Source of the DNA: Beijerinckiaceae bacterium
Lineage (GTDB): Bacteria; Pseudomonadota; Alphaproteobacteria; Rhizobiales; Beijerinckiaceae
NCBI GenBank assembly: GCA_947370975.1
Contig: CANBNG010000008.1
Coordinates: forward strand, 1 to 64,000
Reading direction: 5' to 3'
Length of the DNA: 64,000 nt
How positions within the stretch are numbered: position 1 is the stretch's first letter; every line of letters starts with the position of its first letter. The translations under genes and the position numbers were made by a program. Under the pieces are notes generated by a model. The model saw only the letters and a program-made list of their open reading frames with translations, was not told the origin of the DNA and ran no database searches. Shown one piece after another: positions 9,509-17,677 of this stretch.

Positions 9509-10039
9509 ATGGACGATGCCAAGAACATCGAACGCCAATTGAATGTCGCGACAGATGCGGCTGCTGTCTTTTCAATGCGGAATTTGCCGCTGCTTGAGCA
9601 GGGCACAACCTACGATCCGCTGGCGACGGCTGAAAACCTCTGGGTGAACATCAAGGTCTATGCGAGCGGCGGCGAGAACGCGCTGCACGCCCATGGTGGC
9701 GAAGATCACGCCTTCATTGTCCTGCAGGGCAAGGCGACCTTCACCTTCGGCGACGGGCGCGTCTCGGTCGTTGGCCAGCATGAAGGCGTGATGATCCCCA
9801 AGAATGTTCTCTATAAATTCGAAGCCGATGAAGCCGAGAATCTCGTGCTGCTGCGCGTTGGCGGCGGTCAGCGCGCTGTGACAGGCCTTGACGACCTCAC
9901 GCGCTTTGGCACGCCCAAGGATATTATCGCGCAGACGTCTTTTGCAGGCGGTGCGGTGAAGGTCGGTGACGACCCGAAGAACGGCGAAACGGCCAAGACC
10001 CGCATTTATGCGAAGGGCAAGTTTTTCGCTCCCGACTAA
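9509..10039 (+). CDS. Cupin-domain protein
   Basis: A 176-residue soluble protein without a signal peptide. A single cupin barrel spans about residues 45-125; motif 1 is ENALHAHGGEDHAFIVLQGKATF, read here in two parts (ALHAHGGEDHAF and VLQGKATF), with His/His/Glu-type metal ligands. Motif 2 is the GVMIPKNVLYKFEADEAEN region. It could be a small dioxygenase, isomerase or binding protein. A very strong GGGGAGGA ribosome site precedes ATG. It lies 65 bp after the molybdenum hydroxylase and before a Bug-like gene on the same strand, so it probably belongs to that catabolic group. Confidence 0.75.
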   Translation: MDDAKNIERQLNVATDAAAVFSMRNLPLLEQGTTYDPLATAENLWVNIKVYASGGENALHAHGGEDHAFIVLQGKATFTFGDGRVSVVGQHEGVMIPKNVLYKFEADEAENLVLLRVGGGQRAVTGLDDLTRFGTPKDIIAQTSFAGGAVKVGDDPKNGETAKTRIYAKGKFFAPD

Positions 10040-10186
10040 AGATGCCGACCGGGCGCTGATCGAGCTCGTCGAATATCCGTTTCAGGTCACCTAATCCCCA
10101 TGTCGCGCCGCTCGGCGTGACAGTCGAGCGCGCAGAGAGTCTCGCTGCGGATTTGCGTTGACGCGGAATAAAAAACGGGAGGAGAG

Positions 10187-11221
10187 ATGAATACTGCAAA
10201 GATCATGGGCGCGCTTGTGTTGAGCGCCGGCCTTCTGGCTGCCGGCCTTGCCTCGGCTGAGGATTTCTATCGCGGCAAGAAAATATCCATTGTCAGCTCG
10301 TCAGCGCCCGGCGGCGGTTACGATCAATATGCGCGCTTGCTCTCCCGTCATATCGGCAAGCATATTCCCGGTGAGCCGACGATTATCGTCCAGAACATGC
10401 CGGGTGCAGAAGGCATCAAGGCTGCAAATTTCATTTACAATCTTGCTGCGCAGGACGGGACATTCATCGGCGCCCTGCCGCGCACGCTGAGCCTCTCGAA
10501 GCTCTACGCCCATCACGAACATATGCTGCAGTTCGATCCCTTCGGCTTTCAATGGCTGGGGTCACTCAAGCGCGATACGGGCGTGCTCATTGTCAATACA
10601 AAGTCCGGCATGGCGCGGCCCGAGGATCTGAAGACGCGCGACGTTACCTTGAGTTCGCAGGCGTTGAATTCTCCCAATTCCATGTATGCGCGCATGCTCA
10701 ATGCGCTCTATGGCGCCCAGCTCAAGCCTGTCGAGGGTTATGAAGGTTCGACTGCCGGCATGCTGGCTGTCGAGCGTTTTGAAGTCGATGGTCATGTGAC
10801 GGGTGGCACCACGGCGCCAATCAAGAACAAGATACAAAGCTGGATGAAGGCTGGGCAGGGCAGGGTTGTGCTGCAATTTGGCATGCATCAGGACATGGAT
10901 TATCCCGATGCGCCGCTTGTGATGGATCTCGTCACAGACCCGCAGGCGCGCGAGATTTTCGAGCTGGCCTTCACCGAGCAGGAAATTGGCGCACCCTATG
11001 TCATGGGGCCGAAAGTGCCGACCGAGCGCGTGCAGGTTCTCGAAAAGGCGTTCATCGAGACCGCCAGGGATCCTGATTTTCTTGCCGATGCAGCGCATGA
11101 AAATGCACCCATCTATTTGCTCGATGCGCCTGCCATTCAGGCCCTTTTGAAAAGAGCTTATGCGACCCCGCCTGAAAGCATTCAAAAGTTGCGCGACCTC
11201 GCCGGTGTCAAGAAGGACTGA
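10187..11221 (+). CDS. Bug/TctC-like periplasmic solute-binding protein (orphan)
   Basis: 344 residues with a signal peptide (about 1-24, ending LASAED). The subfamily signature is clear: DFYRGKKISIVSSSAPGGGY, YARLLSRHIGKHIPGEPTI, IVQNMPGAEGIKAANFIYN, QDGTFIGALPR. ATG follows a perfect GGGAGGAGAG ribosome site. Like its paralogues it is not adjacent to tctA or tctB. An intrinsic terminator stands right after it. It follows a cupin gene and the molybdenum hydroxylase on the same strand, so shared regulation is plausible. Ligand unknown. Confidence 0.85.
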   Translation: MNTAKIMGALVLSAGLLAAGLASAEDFYRGKKISIVSSSAPGGGYDQYARLLSRHIGKHIPGEPTIIVQNMPGAEGIKAANFIYNLAAQDGTFIGALPRTLSLSKLYAHHEHMLQFDPFGFQWLGSLKRDTGVLIVNTKSGMARPEDLKTRDVTLSSQALNSPNSMYARMLNALYGAQLKPVEGYEGSTAGMLAVERFEVDGHVTGGTTAPIKNKIQSWMKAGQGRVVLQFGMHQDMDYPDAPLVMDLVTDPQAREIFELAFTEQEIGAPYVMGPKVPTERVQVLEKAFIETARDPDFLADAAHENAPIYLLDAPAIQALLKRAYATPPESIQKLRDLAGVKKD

Positions 11222-11246
11222 TCCGCCGCTCTTAATCCTGACTGAT

Positions 11247-11276
11247 AAAGCCCGCCCTTGCCGGCGGGCTTTTTGT
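11247..11276 (+). terminator. Intrinsic terminator after Bug-like gene
   Basis: AAAGCCCGCC and GGCGGGCTTTTT form a stem with a 6-nt loop, followed by a T-tract, directly downstream of the solute-binding protein stop codon. Confidence 0.85.
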
Positions 11277-11401
11277 ATCCGGGCTTGTGCCGAGCCTTGG
11301 AGCTTGTGCGAAAATTTTTTGAATCCATGGATCGAGTGGCCGGGCTTGGCATTATATGAGGTTGGATATGAACCAGCGGGCGTGCAGCAGGAGCGCAGAC
11401 G

Positions 11402-11770
11402 ATGGTCGACTTCAGAAGTCTCCTGTTTGAACTGAGCCAGAGCGTTGACGATGAAACCGAGCTGCTGGAGCAGATGCGCAGCCGGATCGATCCCTATCTG
11501 CTTGATCGTGTGAGCGCCTTTGCCGCCTCTCGCGGCGCGTCCTTTCCACAAGCCTTGCTGTGGGCTTTCGAGCTTTTCATGCTGGGCGCGGCCGAGGAGG
11601 CATGGCGCAAGATCTCCTCTGAAGCGCCCGCCGATGAAGAGGTGGATGCAACAGCCTTGAATATTCTGCTTGAGCAATTTCTGGTGGAGCGGCTCGACCC
11701 TTCTCGCCAGGGACAGATCGAGGGGCCGGAATCGCCGCCCGTGCTCACCCAGTTCCGCAGGATGTCTTGA
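11402..11770 (+). CDS. Hypothetical protein, 122 residues, helical
   Basis: Not recognised. The protein is predicted soluble and mostly alpha-helical, acidic, without Cys and without a signal peptide. It starts MVDFRSLLFELSQ, has a central aliphatic segment (SFPQALLWAFELFMLGAAEEAW, in two helices) and a disordered tail rich in Pro, Glu and Gln. It stands alone between a terminator and an outer-membrane barrel gene on the same strand. Codon use resembles its neighbours, so it is probably a real gene. No function is proposed. Confidence 0.55.
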   Translation: MVDFRSLLFELSQSVDDETELLEQMRSRIDPYLLDRVSAFAASRGASFPQALLWAFELFMLGAAEEAWRKISSEAPADEEVDATALNILLEQFLVERLDPSRQGQIEGPESPPVLTQFRRMS

Positions 11771-11878
11771 GCGTGTCCATGAATCTATTCAAGTAAGTGC
11801 AACCAAAATGTAACAGGATTTGGCTTTATGCACTTGCGCGCAGCATCGTGGTATTTTTCAAAAGAGTACTCTGCTCAA

Positions 11879-11893
11879 GTGTTATTTGAACAC
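11879..11893 (+). promoter_or_regulatory. Inverted repeat GTGTT-N5-AACAC upstream of outer-membrane protein
   Basis: Five-base perfect arms lie 18-32 bp before the ATG at 11911. The site contains the decamer GTTATTTGAA, which also occurs in a palindrome upstream of the multiheme cytochrome gene (15813-15827). It may be an operator; this rests on sequence pattern only. Confidence 0.3.
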
Positions 11894-11910
11894 GAAGCGC
11901 GAGTCTTCTT

Positions 11911-12807
11911 ATGCAATTGTCAAGATCAAGTTTCGTCCGGCCTGTTTCTGTAATTCTCGTCATGCTGAATATATTCGTCGCGCCGCGCGCCGTGCACGCC
12001 GCCGATCTTGGAGTGCGCACGCAGGCTCCGCCCGCGCCCATCGCGGATTGGACGTGGCGCTTTGTTCCCTATGCCTGGCTTCCGGCGATGAAGGGCACGC
12101 AGACCGTGCGTGGGCGCAGCGTCGATGTCGATGCAAGTTTCATCGATATTTTTCAAAAGAGCGACACGCTGGTTGGCCTGATGGGCGATCTTGAAATGCG
12201 CAACGGGCGCTGGTCGCTGTTTGCCGATGTTGTCTGGAACAAGGTCGGCTTTAATGCGAGCACGACGCGCACACCCGCGCCCGCGCCCGGTGTTCCGGCA
12301 ACGGTCGGGGCCTCGCTTGGGCTCAAGCTCACGACGGCTATCGTGGAAGCGGGTGTCGCCTATGAGGTGGGACACATCGGCGGGCTGGCTTTCGATGTGA
12401 CGGCGGGCGGGCGCTTCTGGTATCAGAAGGCCGATCTCTCGCTCGATCTCGCAGGTACTGCCGATGTCGAGGGTCTGGAGATTATCGGGACGCGCGCGCT
12501 GGCCCGTTCGGGGTCGATTTCCTGGCTCGATCCCATGGTCGGCGGGCGGCTGCGTTATGTGGTCGTGCCGGGCCACGATCTCTTCCTGCGCGGCGATATT
12601 GGCGGCTTTGGCGCAGCCAGCAAATTCTCTTGGCAGGCCATTGGCGGCTATAATTTCGACTTCGCGACGCATAATGGCGTCACCTATTCCGGGATTCTTG
12701 GCTATCGCGCGCTTTATGCCGATTACACGCGGGGGTCGGGCTCGACGCGCTATGCCTTCGACATGCTTCAGCATGGGCCAATTCTCGGCCTCAGCGCCCG
12801 CTTCTGA
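11911..12807 (+). CDS. Outer-membrane beta-barrel protein
   Basis: 298 residues with an N-terminal signal peptide (about 1-31, ending AVHAAD). The rest alternates hydrophobic and polar residues in amphipathic strands (WTWRFVPYAWLPAMKGTQTV, WSLFADVVWNKVGF, GGRFWYQKADLSLDL, VPGHDLFLRGDIGGFG) and ends in Arg-Phe, the expected C-terminal beta signal. It resembles uncharacterised alphaproteobacterial outer-membrane proteins, often with a YAWLPAMKGTQTV-like first strand. It is transcribed alone, with an inverted repeat just upstream. Substrate or role unknown. Confidence 0.75.
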   Translation: MQLSRSSFVRPVSVILVMLNIFVAPRAVHAADLGVRTQAPPAPIADWTWRFVPYAWLPAMKGTQTVRGRSVDVDASFIDIFQKSDTLVGLMGDLEMRNGRWSLFADVVWNKVGFNASTTRTPAPAPGVPATVGASLGLKLTTAIVEAGVAYEVGHIGGLAFDVTAGGRFWYQKADLSLDLAGTADVEGLEIIGTRALARSGSISWLDPMVGGRLRYVVVPGHDLFLRGDIGGFGAASKFSWQAIGGYNFDFATHNGVTYSGILGYRALYADYTRGSGSTRYAFDMLQHGPILGLSARF

Positions 12808-12928
12808 ACGCTTGGCCCCCTTGGCCTGGCGGTGCTTGCCCGTGCAGCTAATGTCTGCGACCATAAGCCTGTGAGGCGACCAAGATCGCCACCAAAAAAT
12901 CGTCGCAGACATGCGCAGGGAGAATCGA

Positions 12929-13375
12929 ATGGATACCAATGTCGCGTCCGAGGCCGGCGCCAAGCCCGCCTACCAGACCTTCAGCTATGCCAAGCCGGAA
13001 TTGCGCCGTGGCAAGGGCATCGTGCAGTTGGCCACAAGCGATATCATTCGCGGGCGCGTCCAGATCGTGCGCGAGGGTGGCGAGAACAATTTGCATTCCC
13101 ACAAGGGCATGGATGGATTCTGGTTCGTGCTCAGCGGCAAGGTCAAATTCTATGGCCCCGGCGACGTGCTGATCGGGGAATTCGGCAAGCATGAAGGCAT
13201 TCTCATTCCGCGCGGCGCCGAATATTGGTTCGAAAGCTCTAGCACGGATGAAGATCTCGAAATCCTGCAAATGGCAGGCTTCGAAAAGGGCGTGAAGGTC
13301 GAGCGCGTCGATGCCGCGCCGCAGAAATTCGAAGTAGGCTCGATCGGCGTCGATGTCATCACGACCACGCGCTGA
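12929..13375 (+). CDS. Cupin-domain protein
   Basis: 148 residues; the second in-frame ATG is chosen because AGGGAGA lies 6 nt before it. A single cupin barrel has motif 1 around NNLHSHKGMDGFWFVLSGKV and motif 2 in HEGILIPRGAEYWFES. Metal-ligand histidines are present (HSH), but the usual motif-1 Glu is not obvious, so a non-enzymatic or altered metal site is possible. It has no signal peptide. It converges with the multiheme cytochrome gene, with an 8-bp gap. It is similar in type to the cupin at 9509 but diverged. Confidence 0.7.
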   Translation: MDTNVASEAGAKPAYQTFSYAKPELRRGKGIVQLATSDIIRGRVQIVREGGENNLHSHKGMDGFWFVLSGKVKFYGPGDVLIGEFGKHEGILIPRGAEYWFESSSTDEDLEILQMAGFEKGVKVERVDAAPQKFEVGSIGVDVITTTR

Positions 13376-13383
13376 AGCCGCAT

Positions 13384-15774
13384 TTATTTCGGGGCGGACT
13401 TTTCAAGTGACGTCCCGATTTCTGCTGCCAGTCGCGCGATCGAGGGATCATCGGGCAAAAGAATGCGCAGGCGCTCCGCAATCGTGAGCGCCTGCCTTGT
13501 CTCTTTTGCGCGCAAGGCGTTCTGCAGCAGCGCTGACAAGAGCTCGATATTCGAGGGCTGCGCGGCAAGCGCATTTTCCAGAACAGAGCGCGCGTCCGCG
13601 CTGCGCCCTGCCCCCTCAAGCGCTACAGCATAGACATAGGCGTAGCGCGCCTGTGCGGGCTCGAGCTCGACCGCGCGCGCGAGTTGCGCGAGGGCAGGTT
13701 CGAGGCGCTTCGTCCGGATCAGCGCCAGGCCCAAAGCGTGATGGGCAACGGCGGCTTGCGGCGCAATCGAGATCGTCTGGCGCAACAGCAATTCGCAATC
13801 CGCCTCGCGCCCCAAGGCGCGATAGAGGTCGGCCAGCTCGATGCGCGGCGTGATGGAAAATCCGAGTTTGAGCGCCGCCAGATATTCCTGCTCGGCCTCT
13901 CCCGTCTTGCCTTGCCGCCAATAGAAGCGGCCCAGATTGGCGCGGCCTTCCGGCCGGTCGGCATTTTGCTTTTGCGCGGCGACGTAGGATTGGGCCGCGC
14001 TTGTAAAGGCTGCTCGCTCCGCCGGGCTCGCATTTTGCGGCGGCCCTTCGGCCAGCAGGGCGACCGCTTGCAGGCGCACCGCGCGGATCGGATCGGACAA
14101 CAGGCTTGCGGCGGCTTGCCAGCGCTGGGTCAGTGGCTGGCTTGCCAGGCCCTCGAGCGCGGCGAGCCTGACCATGGCATCCTCATCACGCAAGCCTGCC
14201 GCCATGGTCTCCATGGTTTTGAGCGAGGGTCGGCTCTGGAGAAAGGACAGAGCCGTTGCACGCGCAAGCGCAGGCGTCTGCGCATCGCGCGCAACCTGCA
14301 ACAACAATTCGCGTGCATCCAGGGCGTCAGTCGCGGCTGCGTGGAAGGCGGGCGCGTAGGTTTGAAAGCCCTTGCGCAGGGGGCCGTGCCATTGCGTGAC
14401 AGCTTGTGCCGCCCAGGCCGCGCTTTTGTCCTTGTGGCAATCCGTGCAGGCGTTGGGCGTTCCAAGCGTGACCGAGAGATCGGGGCGGGGAATGCGGAAA
14501 CTATGATCGTGTCGTTGATCGACAACCATATAGGTGCGGGTCGGCATGTGGCAGGCGATGCAATCAGGGCCCTTGGCAGAGGCGTGGCCTGTATGGCTTG
14601 GCGCCTTGAATTTTTCCGGCAGGTGGCATTGGGCGCAAACCTCGCTGCCTTCGGCTTTCAGCTTGCCGCTGTGGGGCTCATGACAATCGCTGCAGACAAG
14701 GCCCTTCGCGTGCATCTTGCTTTGCTGGAAGGACGCGTAATTGAAAACCTCGTCGCGCATCTGGCCATCGGCTTCAAACAGGTCTGGCGTGAGCAATGTC
14801 GGACGATAGAAATCCATCAAGGACTTTCCCGGCTGCCAGCCTTCGCCAAATTGCGCCCGCCGCGCATGGCAGGTTCCGCAGGTCTCGACTTCGTCGCCTT
14901 GCGGGCGCGTAACGCCATGGGCGGGGCTGCCTGTTGCGGGGTCTGGCGTCCAGTCGGGCGTCGGACGCTTGGCGGGCATGCTGGCAAATCCCTTCAAGCC
15001 GCCATCCGATGGCGCGCCGCCGCGCGCCCAGGAAACATGGCCCGATGCTGCACCGTGGCAGCTTTCACAGCCCGCGCTGATCTCGGAATAGATCGTCGCA
15101 TAAGTGTTGGTCGCGCTGTCATAGGTCTTGCGCACGCCTGTCGAGTGGCAGTCCGCGCACATGAAATTCCAGTTCTGCTGCGCGCCCGTCCAATGCAGCC
15201 CATCGCCTGGCGGAACAGGGTCGTCGGGATAAAGATGAATCCATCTTTGTCCGCCGCTTTCCGTGTCGCGTGTATCCCAGGCATAGGGAAGCGCCTGCAG
15301 GCGGCCCTCACCGATGCTGGTGAGATATTGCTGCAGGGGCGCAAGGCCGAAGGTGTAATCGATCACAAACTCCGCCGTCTTGCCGTCCTTGCCCTCGGTC
15401 TCGACGATATATTTGGCGCCCTTTTGAAAGAAGCGCGCGCGCGAGCCAAAATGGCGCGCGGTGCTGTCGTTGAAATCGCCCAGAATGTTTTGCGGCGTTG
15501 CCGCCTGCATCGCGCGCGCATGTTGCGAAGAGAGCCATGCCTTGGTCTGGGGCGCATGGCATTGCGCGCAGGCGCTTGAGCCAACAAAACCAGCCGGCGC
15601 AAAAGGGGTGAGCACGCCTGTCTCGACAGGGGTGCGCGGTGTCTGGCCGCGCACGAGTCCGGTCACAAGAACTGCGCTTGCGCAGATCATCGCCAGAGCG
15701 AGAGCCTTCAGGCCACGCGCAACACATAGGGGTGCCTGCACACTTTTCTCGCTCTGCCGCAACGCCAAACTCAC
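13384..15774 (-). CDS. Octaheme c-type cytochrome with HEAT-like and TPR domains
   Basis: 796 residues. An N-terminal hydrophobic segment (about 22-41) is a signal peptide or anchor placing it in the periplasm. Eight CxxCH heme sites begin at residues 69, 206, 236, 299, 361, 380, 405 and 443. A HEAT-like region follows (about 465-590, with DPIRAVRLQAVALLAEG), then TPR repeats (about 600-780) with GRANLGRFYWRQGKTGEAEQ. It belongs to the broad cytochrome c554-like multiheme group with a C-terminal TPR tail and is probably an electron carrier or oxidoreductase in a periplasmic complex. No dedicated partner oxidase or maturation gene lies nearby. A palindrome stands 39 bp upstream. Confidence 0.85.
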   Translation of the reverse strand: MSLALRQSEKSVQAPLCVARGLKALALAMICASAVLVTGLVRGQTPRTPVETGVLTPFAPAGFVGSSACAQCHAPQTKAWLSSQHARAMQAATPQNILGDFNDSTARHFGSRARFFQKGAKYIVETEGKDGKTAEFVIDYTFGLAPLQQYLTSIGEGRLQALPYAWDTRDTESGGQRWIHLYPDDPVPPGDGLHWTGAQQNWNFMCADCHSTGVRKTYDSATNTYATIYSEISAGCESCHGAASGHVSWARGGAPSDGGLKGFASMPAKRPTPDWTPDPATGSPAHGVTRPQGDEVETCGTCHARRAQFGEGWQPGKSLMDFYRPTLLTPDLFEADGQMRDEVFNYASFQQSKMHAKGLVCSDCHEPHSGKLKAEGSEVCAQCHLPEKFKAPSHTGHASAKGPDCIACHMPTRTYMVVDQRHDHSFRIPRPDLSVTLGTPNACTDCHKDKSAAWAAQAVTQWHGPLRKGFQTYAPAFHAAATDALDARELLLQVARDAQTPALARATALSFLQSRPSLKTMETMAAGLRDEDAMVRLAALEGLASQPLTQRWQAAASLLSDPIRAVRLQAVALLAEGPPQNASPAERAAFTSAAQSYVAAQKQNADRPEGRANLGRFYWRQGKTGEAEQEYLAALKLGFSITPRIELADLYRALGREADCELLLRQTISIAPQAAVAHHALGLALIRTKRLEPALAQLARAVELEPAQARYAYVYAVALEGAGRSADARSVLENALAAQPSNIELLSALLQNALRAKETRQALTIAERLRILLPDDPSIARLAAEIGTSLEKSAPK

Positions 15775-15812
15775 GCTTCAGGCGTGCTTGACGCCAAGCA
15801 AATCATCGTCTC

Positions 15813-15827
15813 GTTATTTGAAATAAC
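15813..15827 (-). promoter_or_regulatory. Palindrome GTTATTT-G-AAATAAC upstream of cytochrome gene
   Basis: A perfect 7-bp inverted repeat with a 1-nt centre lies 39-53 bp before the ATG of the octaheme cytochrome gene, in an AT-rich patch. It is probably an operator or promoter element. The half-site GTTATTT recurs at 11881 and 17393. Confidence 0.4.
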
Positions 15828-15867
15828 CAAATAAAAATCTGCTGCGTCCAAAACCGAACCAACAAAC

Positions 15868-16881
15868 CTAAAGCTGCGCCAGCGCCTGCGCCTTTCGCAA
15901 GATATCGGGTGGCGTCGCCATCAGATCCTCAACGAGGCTTTTCAACTCTTCGCCTTTCACCAGCGACAAATCGATTTTCATTTTGTCGGCTTCATGGCGC
16001 AGGTCTGGATCGGCCATCACCTGCTCAAAGCTCTGGCGGAGCACCGCGACGCGAGCGGCGGGCGTTTCGGGCGGCGCGACGATGGGGCGTCCGAGCTCCA
16101 CGCTGGAGGAAAACAGCATCAGCAACTGCTTTTGTTCCGGTGTCGGCGCAAAATCCATGATCGAGGGCGCCTTGAATTCGGCGATGGGAGTGCGTTCCAT
16201 ATTGAACAGCACGCGCATCTTGCCGCTTTCCAGCCAGCCCGGACGCCAGGAGCGCAGTGCTCCGACCGTCTGGCAGACGCCATCGACTTCCCCGCGCTCC
16301 ATTGCGAGTTGTACGGCACTCGCGCTGCCGTAGCCCTCCACAAGTTTCAGCTTCATGCCGGTGAGGGCTGAGACAAGGCGCGGCGTGGTGGATACGGCTG
16401 TGCCTGCGCCCGCGCCGCCCATCAAAAGCTCGGTCTCGAAAAGATCTGCGGCCTTTTTTACTCGCGCGCTCTCCATTGCGACGCAAATGCGATTGGAGAC
16501 TTCCGGGCTGCCAATCCAGTTGAACTTCAGCGGATCGAAGCGGATGCCGTCTTCCTTCATCAGCGCCTGATAGGCAAGATTGCGGCCGATCATGGCGATG
16601 CTGGAGCCGTCGCGCGGGGCTGTGTGATAGAAGGCATTGGCCGCCACAATGCCGCCTGCGCCCGGCATGTTCTGCACGAGAATGCTGGGATGCCCTGGAA
16701 TATATTTGCTCCAATGGCGGGTGATGAGCCGCATCCACGTGTCGTAATCGCCCCCGACAACAGTGCTGACAATGGCGCGCATCTGCTTGCCGCGATAGAA
16801 ATCAGCCGCCTCCTGCGCCTTGGCGGGCGCAAGAAGGAGTGGCAACAAGGTAGCTGCAATGCAGAGATGGCGCGGCTTCAT
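15868..16881 (-). CDS. Bug/TctC-like periplasmic solute-binding protein (orphan)
   Basis: 337 residues from the ATG at 16881, chosen because GGGAGAGACGGG precedes it; a start 8 codons upstream is less likely. The signal peptide ends about APAKAQ. The same subfamily signature is present: DFYRGKQMRAIVSTVVGGDY, LITRHWSKYIPGHPSILV, QNMPGAGGIVAANAFYHTAP, RDGSSIAMIGRNLAYQAL. It sits 44 bp downstream of the VOC-family gene on the same strand, so the two form a probable two-gene operon. No transporter membrane subunits are present. Ligand unknown. Confidence 0.85.
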   Translation of the reverse strand: MKPRHLCIAATLLPLLLAPAKAQEAADFYRGKQMRAIVSTVVGGDYDTWMRLITRHWSKYIPGHPSILVQNMPGAGGIVAANAFYHTAPRDGSSIAMIGRNLAYQALMKEDGIRFDPLKFNWIGSPEVSNRICVAMESARVKKAADLFETELLMGGAGAGTAVSTTPRLVSALTGMKLKLVEGYGSASAVQLAMERGEVDGVCQTVGALRSWRPGWLESGKMRVLFNMERTPIAEFKAPSIMDFAPTPEQKQLLMLFSSSVELGRPIVAPPETPAARVAVLRQSFEQVMADPDLRHEADKMKIDLSLVKGEELKSLVEDLMATPPDILRKAQALAQL

Positions 16882-16925
16882 CCCGTCTCTCCCTATTGGC
16901 GACAAGTTTTTTTGCGTATGGCGGA

Positions 16926-17300
16926 TCAGCCGCCATAACCCTTGACTGCGAGATCGAAATTATTGCCGTCGGGATCGGTCGCGCGCGTTTCGGCATAGGG
17001 GCGGTCAGCCGGGCGCTTGGTCGATTCAAGGCCGAATGCGGCGAGCTTTTCGCTGATCTCGTCCTGACTGTCGATCTGAAAGCCGAAATGATTGAGCCCG
17101 GGGGCTTTGCCTTCGGCCTTGTTGTGCAGCAGGGCCAGCGTGAGATAGCCGTCTGTCATGAAAACGGCCTTGCTTGTCTTCGGCCTGTCGGCCGGGCGCT
17201 CAAGACGGGTCATGCCGAACACGTCTTCATAGAATTTGGCGAGCTTCTCGGGGTCCAGCGTGATGATCGCGAGATGTTTGATCTTCGGCTTGCTGCCCAT
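16926..17300 (-). CDS. VOC-family (glyoxalase/dioxygenase-like) protein
   Basis: 124 residues from the ATG at 17300, preceded by GGGGAGGAATAG. A single vicinal-oxygen-chelate unit shows KIKHLAIITLDPEKLAKFYE at the N-terminus, LNHFGFQIDS in the second strand pair and the typical RATDPDGNNFDLAV end. His, His and Glu/Asp positions suited to metal binding are visible. The family includes glyoxalases, ring-cleaving dioxygenases, epimerases and resistance proteins, so the reaction is open. It precedes a Bug-like binding protein in the same operon, which suggests a catabolic role. Confidence 0.75.
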   Translation of the reverse strand: MGSKPKIKHLAIITLDPEKLAKFYEDVFGMTRLERPADRPKTSKAVFMTDGYLTLALLHNKAEGKAPGLNHFGFQIDSQDEISEKLAAFGLESTKRPADRPYAETRATDPDGNNFDLAVKGYGG

Positions 17301-17677
17301 TCTATTCCTCCCCGAATATTTCTTTTTTGAAAGTCTATGTGGACATTGGGGTTCACGCAATCCCATCCGGCCCAAATTGAGCGGGTAGGCTTGTTATTTA
17401 GGCGTATAATAACTCATTCACAGCATTCTCATGTTGTTGAGATTTTCCAACGCGGTTAAGTCATGAATTGGCTCGCGCGTGTGACCGACTTTGTCGCCGA
17501 ACGCTGTCGTTGGCCTCTGTTGGTTGGTAGTCTGTGGGGCTTCCAAGAAAATGACTCTTCTTCAAAATAGAAACATGTCGCCTCCCGGGTAAATATTCTT
17601 GAGGCCCCTTGAGTTTCTCTTAGCTGCGCGGCGCAGAACGGTTCGAACGAAAAGCAAAAAAACGGAAGAAGACGTTG
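17301..17677. other. 377-bp AT-richer divergent intergenic region
   Basis: The region between the VOC gene (minus) and a Bug-like gene (plus) has no supportable gene. It is AT-richer than its surroundings, holds a GTTATT-N9-AATAAC inverted repeat and presumably carries both divergent promoters. No RNA gene is evident. Confidence 0.5.
17393..17413. promoter_or_regulatory. Inverted repeat GTTATT-N9-AATAAC in divergent region
   Basis: Six-base perfect arms are separated by 9 nt, about 93 bp upstream of the VOC gene start and 265 bp upstream of the next Bug-like gene. The half-site matches the palindrome before the cytochrome gene, so the same regulator is possible but untested. Confidence 0.3.

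Noticed and set aside
13684..15579. A 631-codon frame antisense to the octaheme cytochrome
   Set aside because: The minus strand has eight CxxCH sites and TPR repeats; the plus-strand product has no domain.
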